A stretch of DNA of 64,000 nucleotides from an uncultured Bacillota bacterium. Its GTDB lineage: Bacteria > Bacillota > Clostridia > Oscillospirales > Oscillospiraceae. The stretch lies in assembly GCA_947426945.1 (NCBI GenBank), contig CANEFX010000014.1, positions 1-64,000 of the forward strand, read 5' to 3'. The notes beneath the pieces are model-generated. The model searched no databases and was not told the origin of the DNA. It saw only the letters and a program-made list of their open reading frames with translations. A program made the position numbers and the translations under genes. Positions within the stretch are counted from its first letter, which is position 1, and each line of letters opens with the position of its first letter. Shown in pieces: positions 9,077 through 18,530 of the stretch.

Positions 9077-9931
9077 TCAGCTCCGCTGAAACCCCAGCAG
9101 CTTTTGGGCGTATCCGCCCAAAATGCCGTCCTTCTCCTCTCGGGTAAGGGGCAGTCCCTCAATGAGCGCAACACCCTCCCTCTGATCCCGCCAGGGACTG
9201 TCGGTACCGAATAGGACCCGTCCGGGAAACTTTCGCACCATGCGGACAAATTGCTCTGTCTCCATCAGGGGCAGGTCGGAGGGGCCGTAGTAGCCGTCTC
9301 CCAGAGGCGAGATGCGGCCCAAGGCAAAGGCGGTGTCCAGATAGACGCCGGTATCGGGCAGCAGGGCTTCCACCCGGTCCCACTCCCGCCAGCCCCCCAT
9401 ATGGGCCAGGATGAGCTTCACCGGCCCCACCTGTTTCAGGGCGTTCCGGGTCATCTCCGGGGTGCAGTGGTCCCGCTCCGGAAATCCGATGTCCCGCCCG
9501 GCGTGGGTGAGGACGACCAGCCCCAGCTCGCCGCAGCGGTCCAGGATACGCAGATAGCGCGGGTCATCAAAGTCGATACCCTGGTAAATGGGGTGGAGCT
9601 TGACCCCCTTCATGCCAAACTGGGCAATGCGGGCCAGCTCCTCCTTCCAGCCGTCAAAATCCGGGTGCATGCAGCCAAAGGACCACAGGCCGGTCTCCCC
9701 GGCCCGGTCGTTCAGACCGGCGGAGGCATCGTTGACGTGGACCACCTGCCGGGCGCTGGTGGCCACCGGGAGGACCAGACAGCCGCCGATGCCCGCCTTT
9801 TCCATTGAGGCCCGCAGCCCCGCCTCGGTACCGTCGGAGAAGGCCACGGTATGGCACATAGACTGGAGCTTTTGGATGGTGGGAGCGGCGATCTTGTCCG
9901 GGAAGGTGTGGGTGTGGATGTCGAAGATCAT
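9077..9931 (-). CDS. Amidohydrolase / TatD-like metal-dependent hydrolase
   Basis: MIFDIHTHTFPDKI, GVKLHPIYQGIDF, VVLTHAGRDIGFP, VLFGTDSPWRDQ; ATG at 9931. Confidence 0.88.
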   Translation of the reverse strand: MIFDIHTHTFPDKIAAPTIQKLQSMCHTVAFSDGTEAGLRASMEKAGIGGCLVLPVATSARQVVHVNDASAGLNDRAGETGLWSFGCMHPDFDGWKEELARIAQFGMKGVKLHPIYQGIDFDDPRYLRILDRCGELGLVVLTHAGRDIGFPERDHCTPEMTRNALKQVGPVKLILAHMGGWREWDRVEALLPDTGVYLDTAFALGRISPLGDGYYGPSDLPLMETEQFVRMVRKFPGRVLFGTDSPWRDQREGVALIEGLPLTREEKDGILGGYAQKLLGFQRS

Positions 9932-10032
9932 GGGATATGGTTCCTTTCTGGGTGAAGTATGGTCAAAGTGCACAAGGCGGGCCGCCGGGAAGTTTGGGGA
10001 AGTGGTCAATAGTATTGATTGGCCTGATATGT

Positions 10033-10165
10033 TATACTAATCTTGTTCATCGGTGAGCAACTGACGGAGTTACACGTCGAGTATGATGACAGTTCCAGGG
10101 GCATTTCTGGAGAAGTCATGGTACCCGGCGCCATTTTTTTGCCCATTTTTCAAGGAGGAGATTAC
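10033..10165 (+). promoter_or_regulatory. Promoter (extended -10 TGTTATACT) and structured leader upstream of the MATE gene
   Basis: Stem-loops GACG-gagttaca-CGTC and TGAC-agt-TCCAG-gggcattt-CTGGA-gaa-GTCA, then ggcgccattttttt before the RBS aaggaggag. Confidence 0.45.
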
Positions 10166-11473
10166 ATGGATTTTATCACTGCCAATGTTAAAACGATTTA
10201 TCGGAAATACCTCATCGCATCCATCGGAAGCGCCCTGGCTCTGTCGGTCTATAGCTTTGTGGACACCATCGCCATCGGCCAGTCGGAGGGAGAGCTGGGC
10301 ACCGCCGCCATGGCGGTCATCTCCCCGCTCTACAGCTTCCTCACCTTTTTCGGCATCCTCTGCGGCATCGGCGGCTCGGTGCTGTTCTCCGCCGCCCGTG
10401 GCGAGGGCAGAGAGGAGAAGGCTCAGGCCTGCTACACCCTGTCGCTGACAGCGGCAGGGACGGCAATTGTTCTGCTGTGGACGGGGCTTTTCCTATTCCA
10501 CGACCCTGTTTTCCGGTTTTTCGGCGCGGATGAAATGATTCTGCCCAAGGTGATGGAGTATGCCAAATGGGTCATCCGATTTCTGCCCTTTTTCATCCTG
10601 CCCACATTTTTGGGCGCTTTCCTCCGCAACGACGGCGCGCCTCACCTGGCTATGACAGCAGTGATCGTGGGCGGATGCGTCAACATGCTGGGGGACTGGC
10701 TGCTGGTATTCCCGCTGGGTCTGGGCATGGAGGGAGCCGCCATTGCCACGGTGATTGGCTCAGTGGTGCAGGCCGCGGTTATGTGCGGGCACTTCTTCCG
10801 AAAGCAGTGTGGTCTGCGGCTGGTGTGGCCTCACCACTTCGGAAAGGGCATCCGGAAACTGGGGACCGCCGGTATCGGTTCCGGGATTCTGGACCTGGGC
10901 TCCGTATTTATCGCCGTCCTGATGAACAACCAGATTATGCGCTACGGAGGACCCACGGAGCTGGCTGTCTATGGGGTGATTGCCGCCGTCAGTCCCCTGT
11001 TCCAGGCGGTGTTCGGCGGGGTGGGCCAGGCCATCCAACCCCTGGTCTCAGCCAACTGCGGGGCAAAGGAGTGGGACCGCGTCCGAGCCTTCTGGCGGCT
11101 GGGGCTGATTACCTCTCTGGCGCTGGGGGTGGTCTTTACCTGCCTGGGGGAGCTGTTTCCCGTCTCCATCGTCCGGATGTTTATGGACGCCGCCCCGGAG
11201 ACGCTGTCTATCGTGCCAGGAATTTTCCGCTCCTACTTTCTGCTCTTCCTCCCGCTGGGGGTAACGGTGCTGTCTACCTACTTTTTGGAGTCCATTCTTC
11301 ACGGAAAAATGTCCATGCTGACTGCCCTTCTGCGCAGCGTTCTTGTCAGCGGTCCGGTAATTCTGGCGCTGCCTCTGCTGCTGGACCTGGCAGGGCTGTG
11401 GCTGGCTCTGCCGGTGTCGGAGTGCGTTGTGGCGGCCGCCGTTCTTGTGTATATCAAAAAACGAACAGTATGA
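10166..11473 (+). CDS. MATE family efflux transporter
   Basis: About 12 hydrophobic segments; YSFVDTIAIGQSEGELGTAAMAV..., GAFLRNDGAPHLAM; RBS aaggaggag before ATG 10166. Confidence 0.9.
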   Translation: MDFITANVKTIYRKYLIASIGSALALSVYSFVDTIAIGQSEGELGTAAMAVISPLYSFLTFFGILCGIGGSVLFSAARGEGREEKAQACYTLSLTAAGTAIVLLWTGLFLFHDPVFRFFGADEMILPKVMEYAKWVIRFLPFFILPTFLGAFLRNDGAPHLAMTAVIVGGCVNMLGDWLLVFPLGLGMEGAAIATVIGSVVQAAVMCGHFFRKQCGLRLVWPHHFGKGIRKLGTAGIGSGILDLGSVFIAVLMNNQIMRYGGPTELAVYGVIAAVSPLFQAVFGGVGQAIQPLVSANCGAKEWDRVRAFWRLGLITSLALGVVFTCLGELFPVSIVRMFMDAAPETLSIVPGIFRSYFLLFLPLGVTVLSTYFLESILHGKMSMLTALLRSVLVSGPVILALPLLLDLAGLWLALPVSECVVAAAVLVYIKKRTV

Positions 11474-11558
11474 CCATATCTGTTCAAATATGGACGAAGC
11501 CTGCGGCACACCTAAGCATACCACAGGCTCCGCGAATTTGAAAGAGGCAGGGGAAATT

Positions 11559-13133
11559 TTATTGGGGGTCGCCCAGGGCCTGGCTCTTGCGGACGGTGAC
11601 TTTCTCCTCGTAGCAGGAAAAAGCATCCTCCACCAGCTCCTTCCGCGGCTTGGCGGTAACAAGTGATACCACAGGCACGATAACCAGCCCGGCAATCATA
11701 CAGAAAGCGCCGCAATTGATGGGGGAGACCAGCAGAGCGGGGAAGTGGGCCTTCAGAGGGGAGATATCGGCCAGCATGACCACGGTGGAGAAGATAAAGC
11801 TGGCCCAGCAAGCGAGTTTGGTAGTTCCCTTCCAGTACAGGCCGTAGAGGAAGGGAGCCAGGAAAGCTCCTGCGAGGGCTCCCCAGGATACGCCCATCAG
11901 CTGGGCGATAAAGGTGACGCTGGACCTGTACTGAATGATGGCCAGCACCGCGGAAATGGCGATAAACACCGCAATGAGCACCCGCATGATAAATACCTGC
12001 TTCTTTTCGTCCATCTCTTTGATAATGTGGCCCTTGAGCAGGTCCAGCGTCATAGTGGAGCTGGAGGTGAGCACCAGGGAGCTGAGGGTGGACATGGAGG
12101 CAGACAGCACCAGGATCACTACCACGGCGATAAGGAGTTCCGGCAGGTTGGAGAGCATGGTGGGAATGACCGCATCGAAGCCGCCCACAGGTGTGCCGCT
12201 GCCGGTGGGGTCCAGCTGGGAGGAGAACAGCCGGCCGAAGCCGCCCAGGAAATAGCAGCCGCCGGCCACCACCATAGCGAAAAGGGTGGAAATCACAGTG
12301 CCGGTGTTGATGGATTTCTCGCTCTTGATTGCGTAGAACTTCTGCACCATCTGGGGCAGGCCCCAGGTGCCCAGGGAGGTGAGAATCACCACCCCCAGCA
12401 GGTTTACCGGGTCAGGACCGAAAAAGGAAGCGAACACGCCGGGGGCCTCTGCCACCGGGCCGGCGGCGGTCTCGTTGGACACCTGAGCCAGCTTGGTCAG
12501 GGCCGCCATAAAGCCGCCCTGGCTGTTCAGCACCGCTACGATGACAGCGCAGATACCGAAGAGCATAATGATGCCCTGAATAAAGTCGTTAATGGCAGTG
12601 GCCATATAGCCGCCGGCGATCACGTAAATGCCGGTGAGGATGGCCATAACCACAACGCACACCGCGTAGTCGATATCAAAGGCCATACCAAACAGACGGC
12701 TGAGGCCGTTGTACAGGCTGGCAGTGTAGGGGATCAGGAAAATAAAAATAATTACCGAAGCGGCAATTTTCAGCGAGGCGGAGCCAAACCGCTTCCCGAA
12801 AAATTCCGGCATGGTGGCGGAATCCAGGTGCTGAGTCATAATACGGGTCCGACGGCCCAGCACCACCCAGGCCAGCAGGGAACCCAGCACGGCGTTTCCA
12901 ATGCCCGCCCAGGTGGCGGCGATACCGTACTTCCAGCCAAACTGGCCGGCATAGCCCACAAAGACCACGGCGGAAAAGTAGGAAGTACCGTAGGCGAAAG
13001 CGGTGAGCCAGGGACCCACGGAGCGTCCGCCCAGCACAAAGCCGTTGACGTCGGTGGCGTTCTTGCGGCAGTAGAGGCCGATGCCCACCATCACGCCGAA
13101 GAATACCAGAAGCATAATCAATTTAATTGCCAT
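11559..13133 (-). CDS. Sodium:solute symporter (SSS family, PutP-like)
   Basis: VLGGRSVGPWLTAFAYGTSYFSAVVFVGYAGQFGWKYG; DFIQGIIMLFG; multispanning. Confidence 0.9.
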   Translation of the reverse strand: MAIKLIMLLVFFGVMVGIGLYCRKNATDVNGFVLGGRSVGPWLTAFAYGTSYFSAVVFVGYAGQFGWKYGIAATWAGIGNAVLGSLLAWVVLGRRTRIMTQHLDSATMPEFFGKRFGSASLKIAASVIIFIFLIPYTASLYNGLSRLFGMAFDIDYAVCVVVMAILTGIYVIAGGYMATAINDFIQGIIMLFGICAVIVAVLNSQGGFMAALTKLAQVSNETAAGPVAEAPGVFASFFGPDPVNLLGVVILTSLGTWGLPQMVQKFYAIKSEKSINTGTVISTLFAMVVAGGCYFLGGFGRLFSSQLDPTGSGTPVGGFDAVIPTMLSNLPELLIAVVVILVLSASMSTLSSLVLTSSSTMTLDLLKGHIIKEMDEKKQVFIMRVLIAVFIAISAVLAIIQYRSSVTFIAQLMGVSWGALAGAFLAPFLYGLYWKGTTKLACWASFIFSTVVMLADISPLKAHFPALLVSPINCGAFCMIAGLVIVPVVSLVTAKPRKELVEDAFSCYEEKVTVRKSQALGDPQ

Positions 13134-13181
13134 ACGAAACAGTCCTCTCCTCGCGCCGTTGCTTTGGCGATTTTTACTGCT

Positions 13182-13211
13182 AAAGTGTAACGCAAAAAAG
13201 CGTTAAAGTCA
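13182..13211 (-). promoter_or_regulatory. Promoter with palindromic operator in the spacer upstream of the SSS symporter
   Basis: Minus strand TTGACT-TTAACGCTTTTTTGCGT-TACACT (17-bp spacer), containing TAACGC-T6-GCGTTA. Confidence 0.6.
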
Positions 13212-13250
13212 AGAGGTATTTTTAGTTTTTTTAAGAAATTTTTAACAAAG

Positions 13251-13273
13251 AAAACCGCACTAGGTGCGGTTTT
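13251..13273. terminator. Terminator hairpin after the TetR regulator gene
   Basis: aaaaccgca-ctagg-tgcggtttt. Confidence 0.75.
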
Positions 13274-13285
13274 CTCAGCTGCTTA

Positions 13286-13981
13286 TCAATTGACGTGAAC
13301 TGAAAACGGCAAATGGTCCGGATAGCGGAAGGCAAACAATTCCAACTGATTCTGAACACAGGAGATATACCGGGCCTTCCGCTGCTCAGCATGGCTGGCA
13401 TACTGCGAATCACGAAGGGCCTCCTGAAGAAACCCCTGATACATATAAAAAATACTAACGTTAAGCAGTATTAACGGCGTATCGGCAGGGCGGCTGCCCC
13501 GATAAAGAAAAAGCTGTAAAATATCCAAATACCGCTCTTCTAAGGCCTGATGGCTGTTAATTTCCTGCGTAATTTCAGAGGAATTCCCGGTATCCGGAAA
13601 ATATATGCGCAGACAATCCTCAATGATATAAGAGGTACGGCCGCTGGCGGTGCCAAAATATAAATTATACATCAGATGAGGATGGTAAAATGAATAATGC
13701 GCGAAAAGCCGTTCATAGTCCAAATAAGGTTCAATAGAGGCCTGCGCATTTTGCACCGTCCGACACATTTCTTCGGTGGCAATAAAATAATCCCGAAAAT
13801 ACAAAGCAGTGGCATACAGCAAAAGTTCATCCAGGGAAGCAAAATGCCTGTATAGATTACCAACAGAAAAACCGGTGAGATTGGCAATCTTTCGGATATT
13901 AATCTGGTCAAGCTCCTCTTGGCAAATTAGAGAATAGGCCGCATCAATGTATTTCTTTTTTGTGGAAATATCTTTTGCCAT
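13286..13981 (-). CDS. TetR/AcrR family transcriptional regulator
   Basis: N-terminal HTH: STKKKYIDAAYSLICQEELDQINIRKIANLTGFSVGNLYRHFASLDELL. Confidence 0.9.
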   Translation of the reverse strand: MAKDISTKKKYIDAAYSLICQEELDQINIRKIANLTGFSVGNLYRHFASLDELLLYATALYFRDYFIATEEMCRTVQNAQASIEPYLDYERLFAHYSFYHPHLMYNLYFGTASGRTSYIIEDCLRIYFPDTGNSSEITQEINSHQALEERYLDILQLFLYRGSRPADTPLILLNVSIFYMYQGFLQEALRDSQYASHAEQRKARYISCVQNQLELFAFRYPDHLPFSVHVN

Positions 13982-14021
13982 ATTTAGTTTCTCCAATCAA
14001 GCTACAACACTTATTTTTTAT

Positions 14022-14054
14022 TATACAAGATAAAAAACTCAAGTGTCAAGGGGT
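14022..14054 (-). promoter_or_regulatory. Promoter for the TetR gene
   Basis: Minus strand TTGACA-18 bp-TATAAT. Confidence 0.6.
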
Positions 14055-14061
14055 GAAAACA

Positions 14062-14093
14062 GCCCCCCTGCAGTCAAAGACTGCGAGGGGGGC
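14062..14093. terminator. Stem-loop (terminator) between tenA and the TetR gene
   Basis: gccccccTgCAGTC-aaa-GACTGcgaggggggc. Confidence 0.6.
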
Positions 14094-14118
14094 GGAAGAG
14101 GGGGGTGAAGAATATACG

Positions 14119-14781
14119 TCAGCCGGCAAACGCCATATCCCAGAATCGGAACTCGTGCTCTGTCCCTGTGAGAAAAACCTCCAATAAGCGGCGCTTCTGC
14201 GTATCCACCACATTTTTGACGATCAGGTCACATAGGGCAACGGTACGGTCATAACAGCCTTTATATCCCTCGCCGCAGTAGTGGTCGATCCACTCTTTAT
14301 AGTAATTATTTTCATAGGTTCCCAGAGCTATTGCACGTTCCCGACAATTAGACGCAATATAATAATAACTCAAGGCACAGGGCATCAGACCAATCAGACC
14401 CTCTTCCAAGGTTCCATACTGAGAGACATGGAGCATATAGTCCAAATACGCTTTATTTACTGGGTGAACAGGTTGTGCTAAAGCCTCTTCTTCCGAATAT
14501 CCCAGATCCTTTAAATACTGGATATGCATCATGGACTCATCAGAGACGATAACGTCCATATCCCGATACAGGCGGCGCATAATCTCTGTATCATCACTTT
14601 TAATCATACCCCAGGCATACACCTTGGCATAATATTTCAAATAAATGGTGTCTTGGATCAAATAGCGGGTAAATTTGTTTTTGTCCAATGAACCATCGAT
14701 CATACCAGTAATGAAGGGGTGTTCCATCATATTCTCCCATATATCCTTTACGCTGCCCATCAGCTGATCTGAAAAAGCCAT
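14119..14781 (-). CDS. tenA: TenA family protein (thiaminase II, TenA-C type)
   Basis: FTRYLIQDTIYLKYYAKVYAWGMIK, LIGLMPCALSYYYIA (catalytic Cys context), terminal FRFWDMAF. Confidence 0.88.
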   Translation of the reverse strand: MAFSDQLMGSVKDIWENMMEHPFITGMIDGSLDKNKFTRYLIQDTIYLKYYAKVYAWGMIKSDDTEIMRRLYRDMDVIVSDESMMHIQYLKDLGYSEEEALAQPVHPVNKAYLDYMLHVSQYGTLEEGLIGLMPCALSYYYIASNCRERAIALGTYENNYYKEWIDHYCGEGYKGCYDRTVALCDLIVKNVVDTQKRRLLEVFLTGTEHEFRFWDMAFAG

Positions 14782-14824
14782 ACCAAATCCTCCATAATTT
14801 CAGTTTGTAATTTTAGAAACTCAA

Positions 14825-16288
14825 TTATTGCGAAATATCCTTCCAAACCTCAGCATTTTTGATGCCCAGCTCTTCCGGGTTGAAAACGGGTACCTGAACC
14901 CCGGCTTTTCGTTGCTTATCGTAATCCCGCAGGGCCTTCAGGGCAGGGCCGCAGATAATCAGAATCAGTGCCAGATGAGACCATGTAAGCAGACCGCCGG
15001 CAATATCGGACAGATTCCAAATCCGTTGAGCGGGCCAAATAGAGCCAAAGAAGACGCAGGCGGCATAAAGAATGCGCATGCCGTACAATAGGCCCCGCTG
15101 TAAATTGGCATTCATACGACGGGTGAGGTAGACAAAACTGGTCTCTGCCTGAATATAGTAGTTGAGCAGCGAGGTAAAGGCAAACACGGACAGCAGCAGG
15201 GCCAAGATAATCGCACCGCCGGGCAGTACCGTCTGGATGGCGAACTGCATATAGGGGGCCCCGGAGTCTACGCCCGGAAGATTCTCCACCAAAAAGCCGC
15301 CCACAGGATTCTCCACATTATAGCAGCCTGAAACCAATATAATCAGGGCAGAAATGGTGCAGATAACCAATGTATCCATTAAAACAGAGATCGACTGAAT
15401 CAGCCCCTGCTCTGCAGGGTGATTGCAGGAGGCCGCTGCAGCCGCGGCGCTCCCGGCACCCTGTCCCGCCTCATTAGAATACACTCCACGGCGGACGCCC
15501 CAGGTCAGGGCGGACCCCATCAGACCGCCAAAGAAAGAACGGGCGCTGAACGCAGACTCAAAAATCAGGGCGATTGCAGCAGGCACCTTGGTAATATTCA
15601 CTGCAATTAAAATCAGACCCAACGCCAAATAGGCAATACACATTCCAGGCACTAATTTAGATGTTGAACTGGCAATCCGCCGAATCCCGCCGAATGTGAT
15701 AAACAGCAGCAGCCCGGCCAGCGCCAAAGCTACCACTATGGCGTTAAAGTGAAATGCAGTGGTTATGGTCCCTGTTATAGTGTTCGCCTGGACGCCGGGA
15801 TTTCCAAACATATTGGCAATGACTACGATCAGGGCCACAAGAGTACCGTACCACTTGATTCCAAGCGCCTTCTCAGCGTAGTAGGACTGACCGCCCACGA
15901 ACTGGCCCTCACTGTCTACGGACTTATAAATCTGGGCCAGGGTAGATTCAATAAAAGCAGAAGCAGCGCCAAACACGGCAGACATCCACATCCAAAAAAT
16001 AGCGCCGGGTCCGCCTGCGCAAATTGCTACAGCCACACCAGAAATATTCCCTGTGCCCACGCGGCCTCCTACCGTAAGAAGGAATGCCTGTGGTCCGGAA
16101 ATTCCCTTGTCAGAATCCTTCGATTTTGGGGGATGCAAAATCAGATGAAGTCCCTGCATAAAACCGCGGAACTGAACCCCACGCGTCAGAAGCGTAAAAA
16201 GCAGACCCGCTCCCAACAAAAACCATACGCAACTATCATGCCAGACCACACCTAAAATCGTGCCGACAATTTTGTCGAACAGTTCCAT
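14825..16288 (-). CDS. Sodium/alanine symporter (AGCS family)
   Basis: GGRVGTGNISGVAVAICAGGPGAIFWMWMSAVFGAASAFIESTLAQIYK; TWGVRRGVYSNEAGQGAGSAAAAAA. Confidence 0.93.
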   Translation of the reverse strand: MELFDKIVGTILGVVWHDSCVWFLLGAGLLFTLLTRGVQFRGFMQGLHLILHPPKSKDSDKGISGPQAFLLTVGGRVGTGNISGVAVAICAGGPGAIFWMWMSAVFGAASAFIESTLAQIYKSVDSEGQFVGGQSYYAEKALGIKWYGTLVALIVVIANMFGNPGVQANTITGTITTAFHFNAIVVALALAGLLLFITFGGIRRIASSTSKLVPGMCIAYLALGLILIAVNITKVPAAIALIFESAFSARSFFGGLMGSALTWGVRRGVYSNEAGQGAGSAAAAAASCNHPAEQGLIQSISVLMDTLVICTISALIILVSGCYNVENPVGGFLVENLPGVDSGAPYMQFAIQTVLPGGAIILALLLSVFAFTSLLNYYIQAETSFVYLTRRMNANLQRGLLYGMRILYAACVFFGSIWPAQRIWNLSDIAGGLLTWSHLALILIICGPALKALRDYDKQRKAGVQVPVFNPEELGIKNAEVWKDISQ

Positions 16289-16330
16289 TTGTATATATCC
16301 CTCCTATACTTTACTTCCAATCAAAAATGT

Positions 16331-16384
16331 AATCGCGATTACTTTTTGAGGATAGCACAGAAACAACCGGAAGTCAAGGGTAAC
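16331..16384 (-). promoter_or_regulatory. Promoter plus palindromic operator upstream of the AGCS-tenA operon
   Basis: Minus strand TTGACT-17-TATCCT followed within ~8 bp by the perfect palindrome GTAATCGCGATTAC. Confidence 0.6.
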
Positions 16385-16424
16385 TTTTTATCTTTTTGCC
16401 AACAAGTTATCACAGAATAAAAAG

Positions 16425-16463
16425 ATAGCGGCTAAGGCAATTATTTTAGTGCCTCAGCCGCTA
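16425..16463. terminator. Bidirectional stem-loop terminator
   Basis: atagcggctaaggca-attattttag-tgcctcagccgctat. Confidence 0.7.
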
Positions 16464-16492
16464 TGTATGTTATTCTGCACACCTGGAAAACA

Positions 16493-18466
16493 TCATGCCC
16501 CTCTGCTGAAAAGCTCAATCCGGCCCTCGCTCTCGACAACCTCCAGATCCCACAATTCTTGATAGACACTCAGGGGATAATATACCTCGTGATACCCCTG
16601 GATCAGGGGAAAGCGCAGCGTTCGGGAAACCCCCTCCTCCGTCCAGGAGAGCACTCCCTCTCCCCTGTCACGGAAGCTCTGATAAGTCACGCCATCCCAC
16701 ATGATCGTGCTTCCGCTGTCCAGCCACTGGCACTCGCAGCCGGTGCCGGGCAGCACATACCAGGCAGGAAGCATATACCTGCCGTCTACCCCCCGGGCGG
16801 CTGGGTAGCGGCTCCGGATCCCGTTCACATAGACCTGGGGCAGGTCCTCCCCGTAAAAACAGACGGTGCAGGAGCTCAAGCTCAGCTTCTCCGATTCCAG
16901 ATAGCTGAGCAGAAAATAATCACTGAAAAAGGGCTTTGTGTGGGTATAGTCCATGTTGTAATCCACGCTGTAGTACAGCGCCCCCGACCCTCGAGCCCGG
17001 GCCGCGGCAGCCTGATTCTGCCGGTCAAGCTGCCAGTTCTCCCAGCAGGGAGGGAGCCACATACCCAGCCGAACCATCGACAGCACGGCCAAGGCCCCGG
17101 CAGCCGGCCGGATGATCCGATCCTCTCCCTGCAGCTCTGCCGCCGCCCCGGTCAGCGCACACAGCGCAAACAGGTAGAAAGGGAGCATCGTCCGGTAGGA
17201 GGAACTGTTGGTTGCCGCCATCACGGCCACCGAGACGACGGCCAGCCCCAGCAGCGCCCCGATCTCCCTGGGTCCGGACAGCCAGAGTCCAAGGGCGGTC
17301 AGCGTCATCCCCAGCAGCAGCAGGCAGTAGGCCGCCACCGGCATAATCTTCAGCCCGACGCACACCAGACAGGTCAGAAGCAGGAGCGTCATTCCCCAAG
17401 AGAACGCCCTCCTTCCAGTGTTCCGGCAGCAGATACCTCCCAGGCACACAAACAGCACCCCCAGCAGGATCAGCATGGCGGGACAGTCGGCACACAGCCC
17501 CGCCTGGGCCAGGAAGGGCCGCTTCACCAATTCCAGGGCAGCGGGCGCCCTGCGCGCCAGGACAAAAAGCCCGCCGGCCGAGGCGAGGCTCAGACAGGCA
17601 ACCAGCGCCGCCGCTACCCGGCCTTTTCCCGTACGCCGCAGCCGACGCAGGGCCGCAAACAGCAGCCATACCGCCGCCGCGCACACTGCGGCGGCAGCCG
17701 CCTGTCCCTTCCGTTCCGACAGTCCCGAAAAGAGGATGCCCAGCCCCCGGCCGGTCTCCGCCTGAACACGGATATGGGTCCCGGGGGAGAGAAATATGGT
17801 ACACAGGCCAAGGACAGAGCAGAGCAGGCAGGCCGCACCGTATTTCAGCCTGGAGCGGTCAAAACGCAGCGCCGCCAAAACCGCCTCCAGCCCTACGGCG
17901 CAGGCCACCAGACCGGACTGCTCCGTTGTCGCCCCGCACAGGAAGCTGAGAAGCAGGGCGCCTGCCAGGGTCCGTCCCGACGCTCCGTTCACCGTTGTTT
18001 TTTTGACCGCGCACAGCTGGCCAAAAATCATCGCCGTGGGCAGCAAATAGTTGCAGCAGGCAGATATCCAGAGCACGCCCTCTACCATTATCGGGCGGGG
18101 CATCAGCAGAATACCGGCAAAAAACAGGACAAGGGAGGGCTGCACAGGTCCCTTTCGTTCCAAATACAGGCCGCTGAAATACCATATTCCCAGGCAGCAC
18201 AGCAGAACCGTCCCGGCAAACAGCCAGTTTCCGGCATACAGAATCAGGGTTGCGGCCGCGTGTACCAGCATCCGTCCGTTAAAGGTCCGGTAGTGCTCCG
18301 CCATCCGTCCCAGCCAGCCTGCAAGCCCACCGTCAAAAAACGTGCAGTAAAAAAAGTCGTCGGCGCTGTACACGGTGACAAGGGACAGCAGACACAGCCC
18401 TGCCGGCAGGGCCAGCAGGGCGGCGGCTTTTAAACGGAGGGCGGTGTTGAGTGGATACCGGCTCAT
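16493..18466 (-). CDS. Polytopic membrane protein, DUF6056/GT-C-like
   Basis: Multiple TM helices with N-terminal VYSADDFFYCTFFDGGLAGWLGRMAEHYRTFNGRMLVH (DD motif in first loop). Confidence 0.65.
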   Translation of the reverse strand: MSRYPLNTALRLKAAALLALPAGLCLLSLVTVYSADDFFYCTFFDGGLAGWLGRMAEHYRTFNGRMLVHAAATLILYAGNWLFAGTVLLCCLGIWYFSGLYLERKGPVQPSLVLFFAGILLMPRPIMVEGVLWISACCNYLLPTAMIFGQLCAVKKTTVNGASGRTLAGALLLSFLCGATTEQSGLVACAVGLEAVLAALRFDRSRLKYGAACLLCSVLGLCTIFLSPGTHIRVQAETGRGLGILFSGLSERKGQAAAAAVCAAAVWLLFAALRRLRRTGKGRVAAALVACLSLASAGGLFVLARRAPAALELVKRPFLAQAGLCADCPAMLILLGVLFVCLGGICCRNTGRRAFSWGMTLLLLTCLVCVGLKIMPVAAYCLLLLGMTLTALGLWLSGPREIGALLGLAVVSVAVMAATNSSSYRTMLPFYLFALCALTGAAAELQGEDRIIRPAAGALAVLSMVRLGMWLPPCWENWQLDRQNQAAAARARGSGALYYSVDYNMDYTHTKPFFSDYFLLSYLESEKLSLSSCTVCFYGEDLPQVYVNGIRSRYPAARGVDGRYMLPAWYVLPGTGCECQWLDSGSTIMWDGVTYQSFRDRGEGVLSWTEEGVSRTLRFPLIQGYHEVYYPLSVYQELWDLEVVESEGRIELFSRGA

Positions 18467-18530
18467 AGCAGCTTCCTCGTCACAGCGGCCGCCCGGAACG
18501 GATGCACCGGGCGGCCGGTCAAGTAATCTG

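Noticed and set aside
11745-13190. 481-aa plus-strand ORF opposite the SSS symporter
   Set aside because: G/H/Q-rich shadow frame, no motif
16463-18433. 656-aa plus-strand ORF opposite the membrane protein
   Set aside because: Q/R/P/G-rich shadow frame; the minus-strand frame has TM helices and conserved-looking residues
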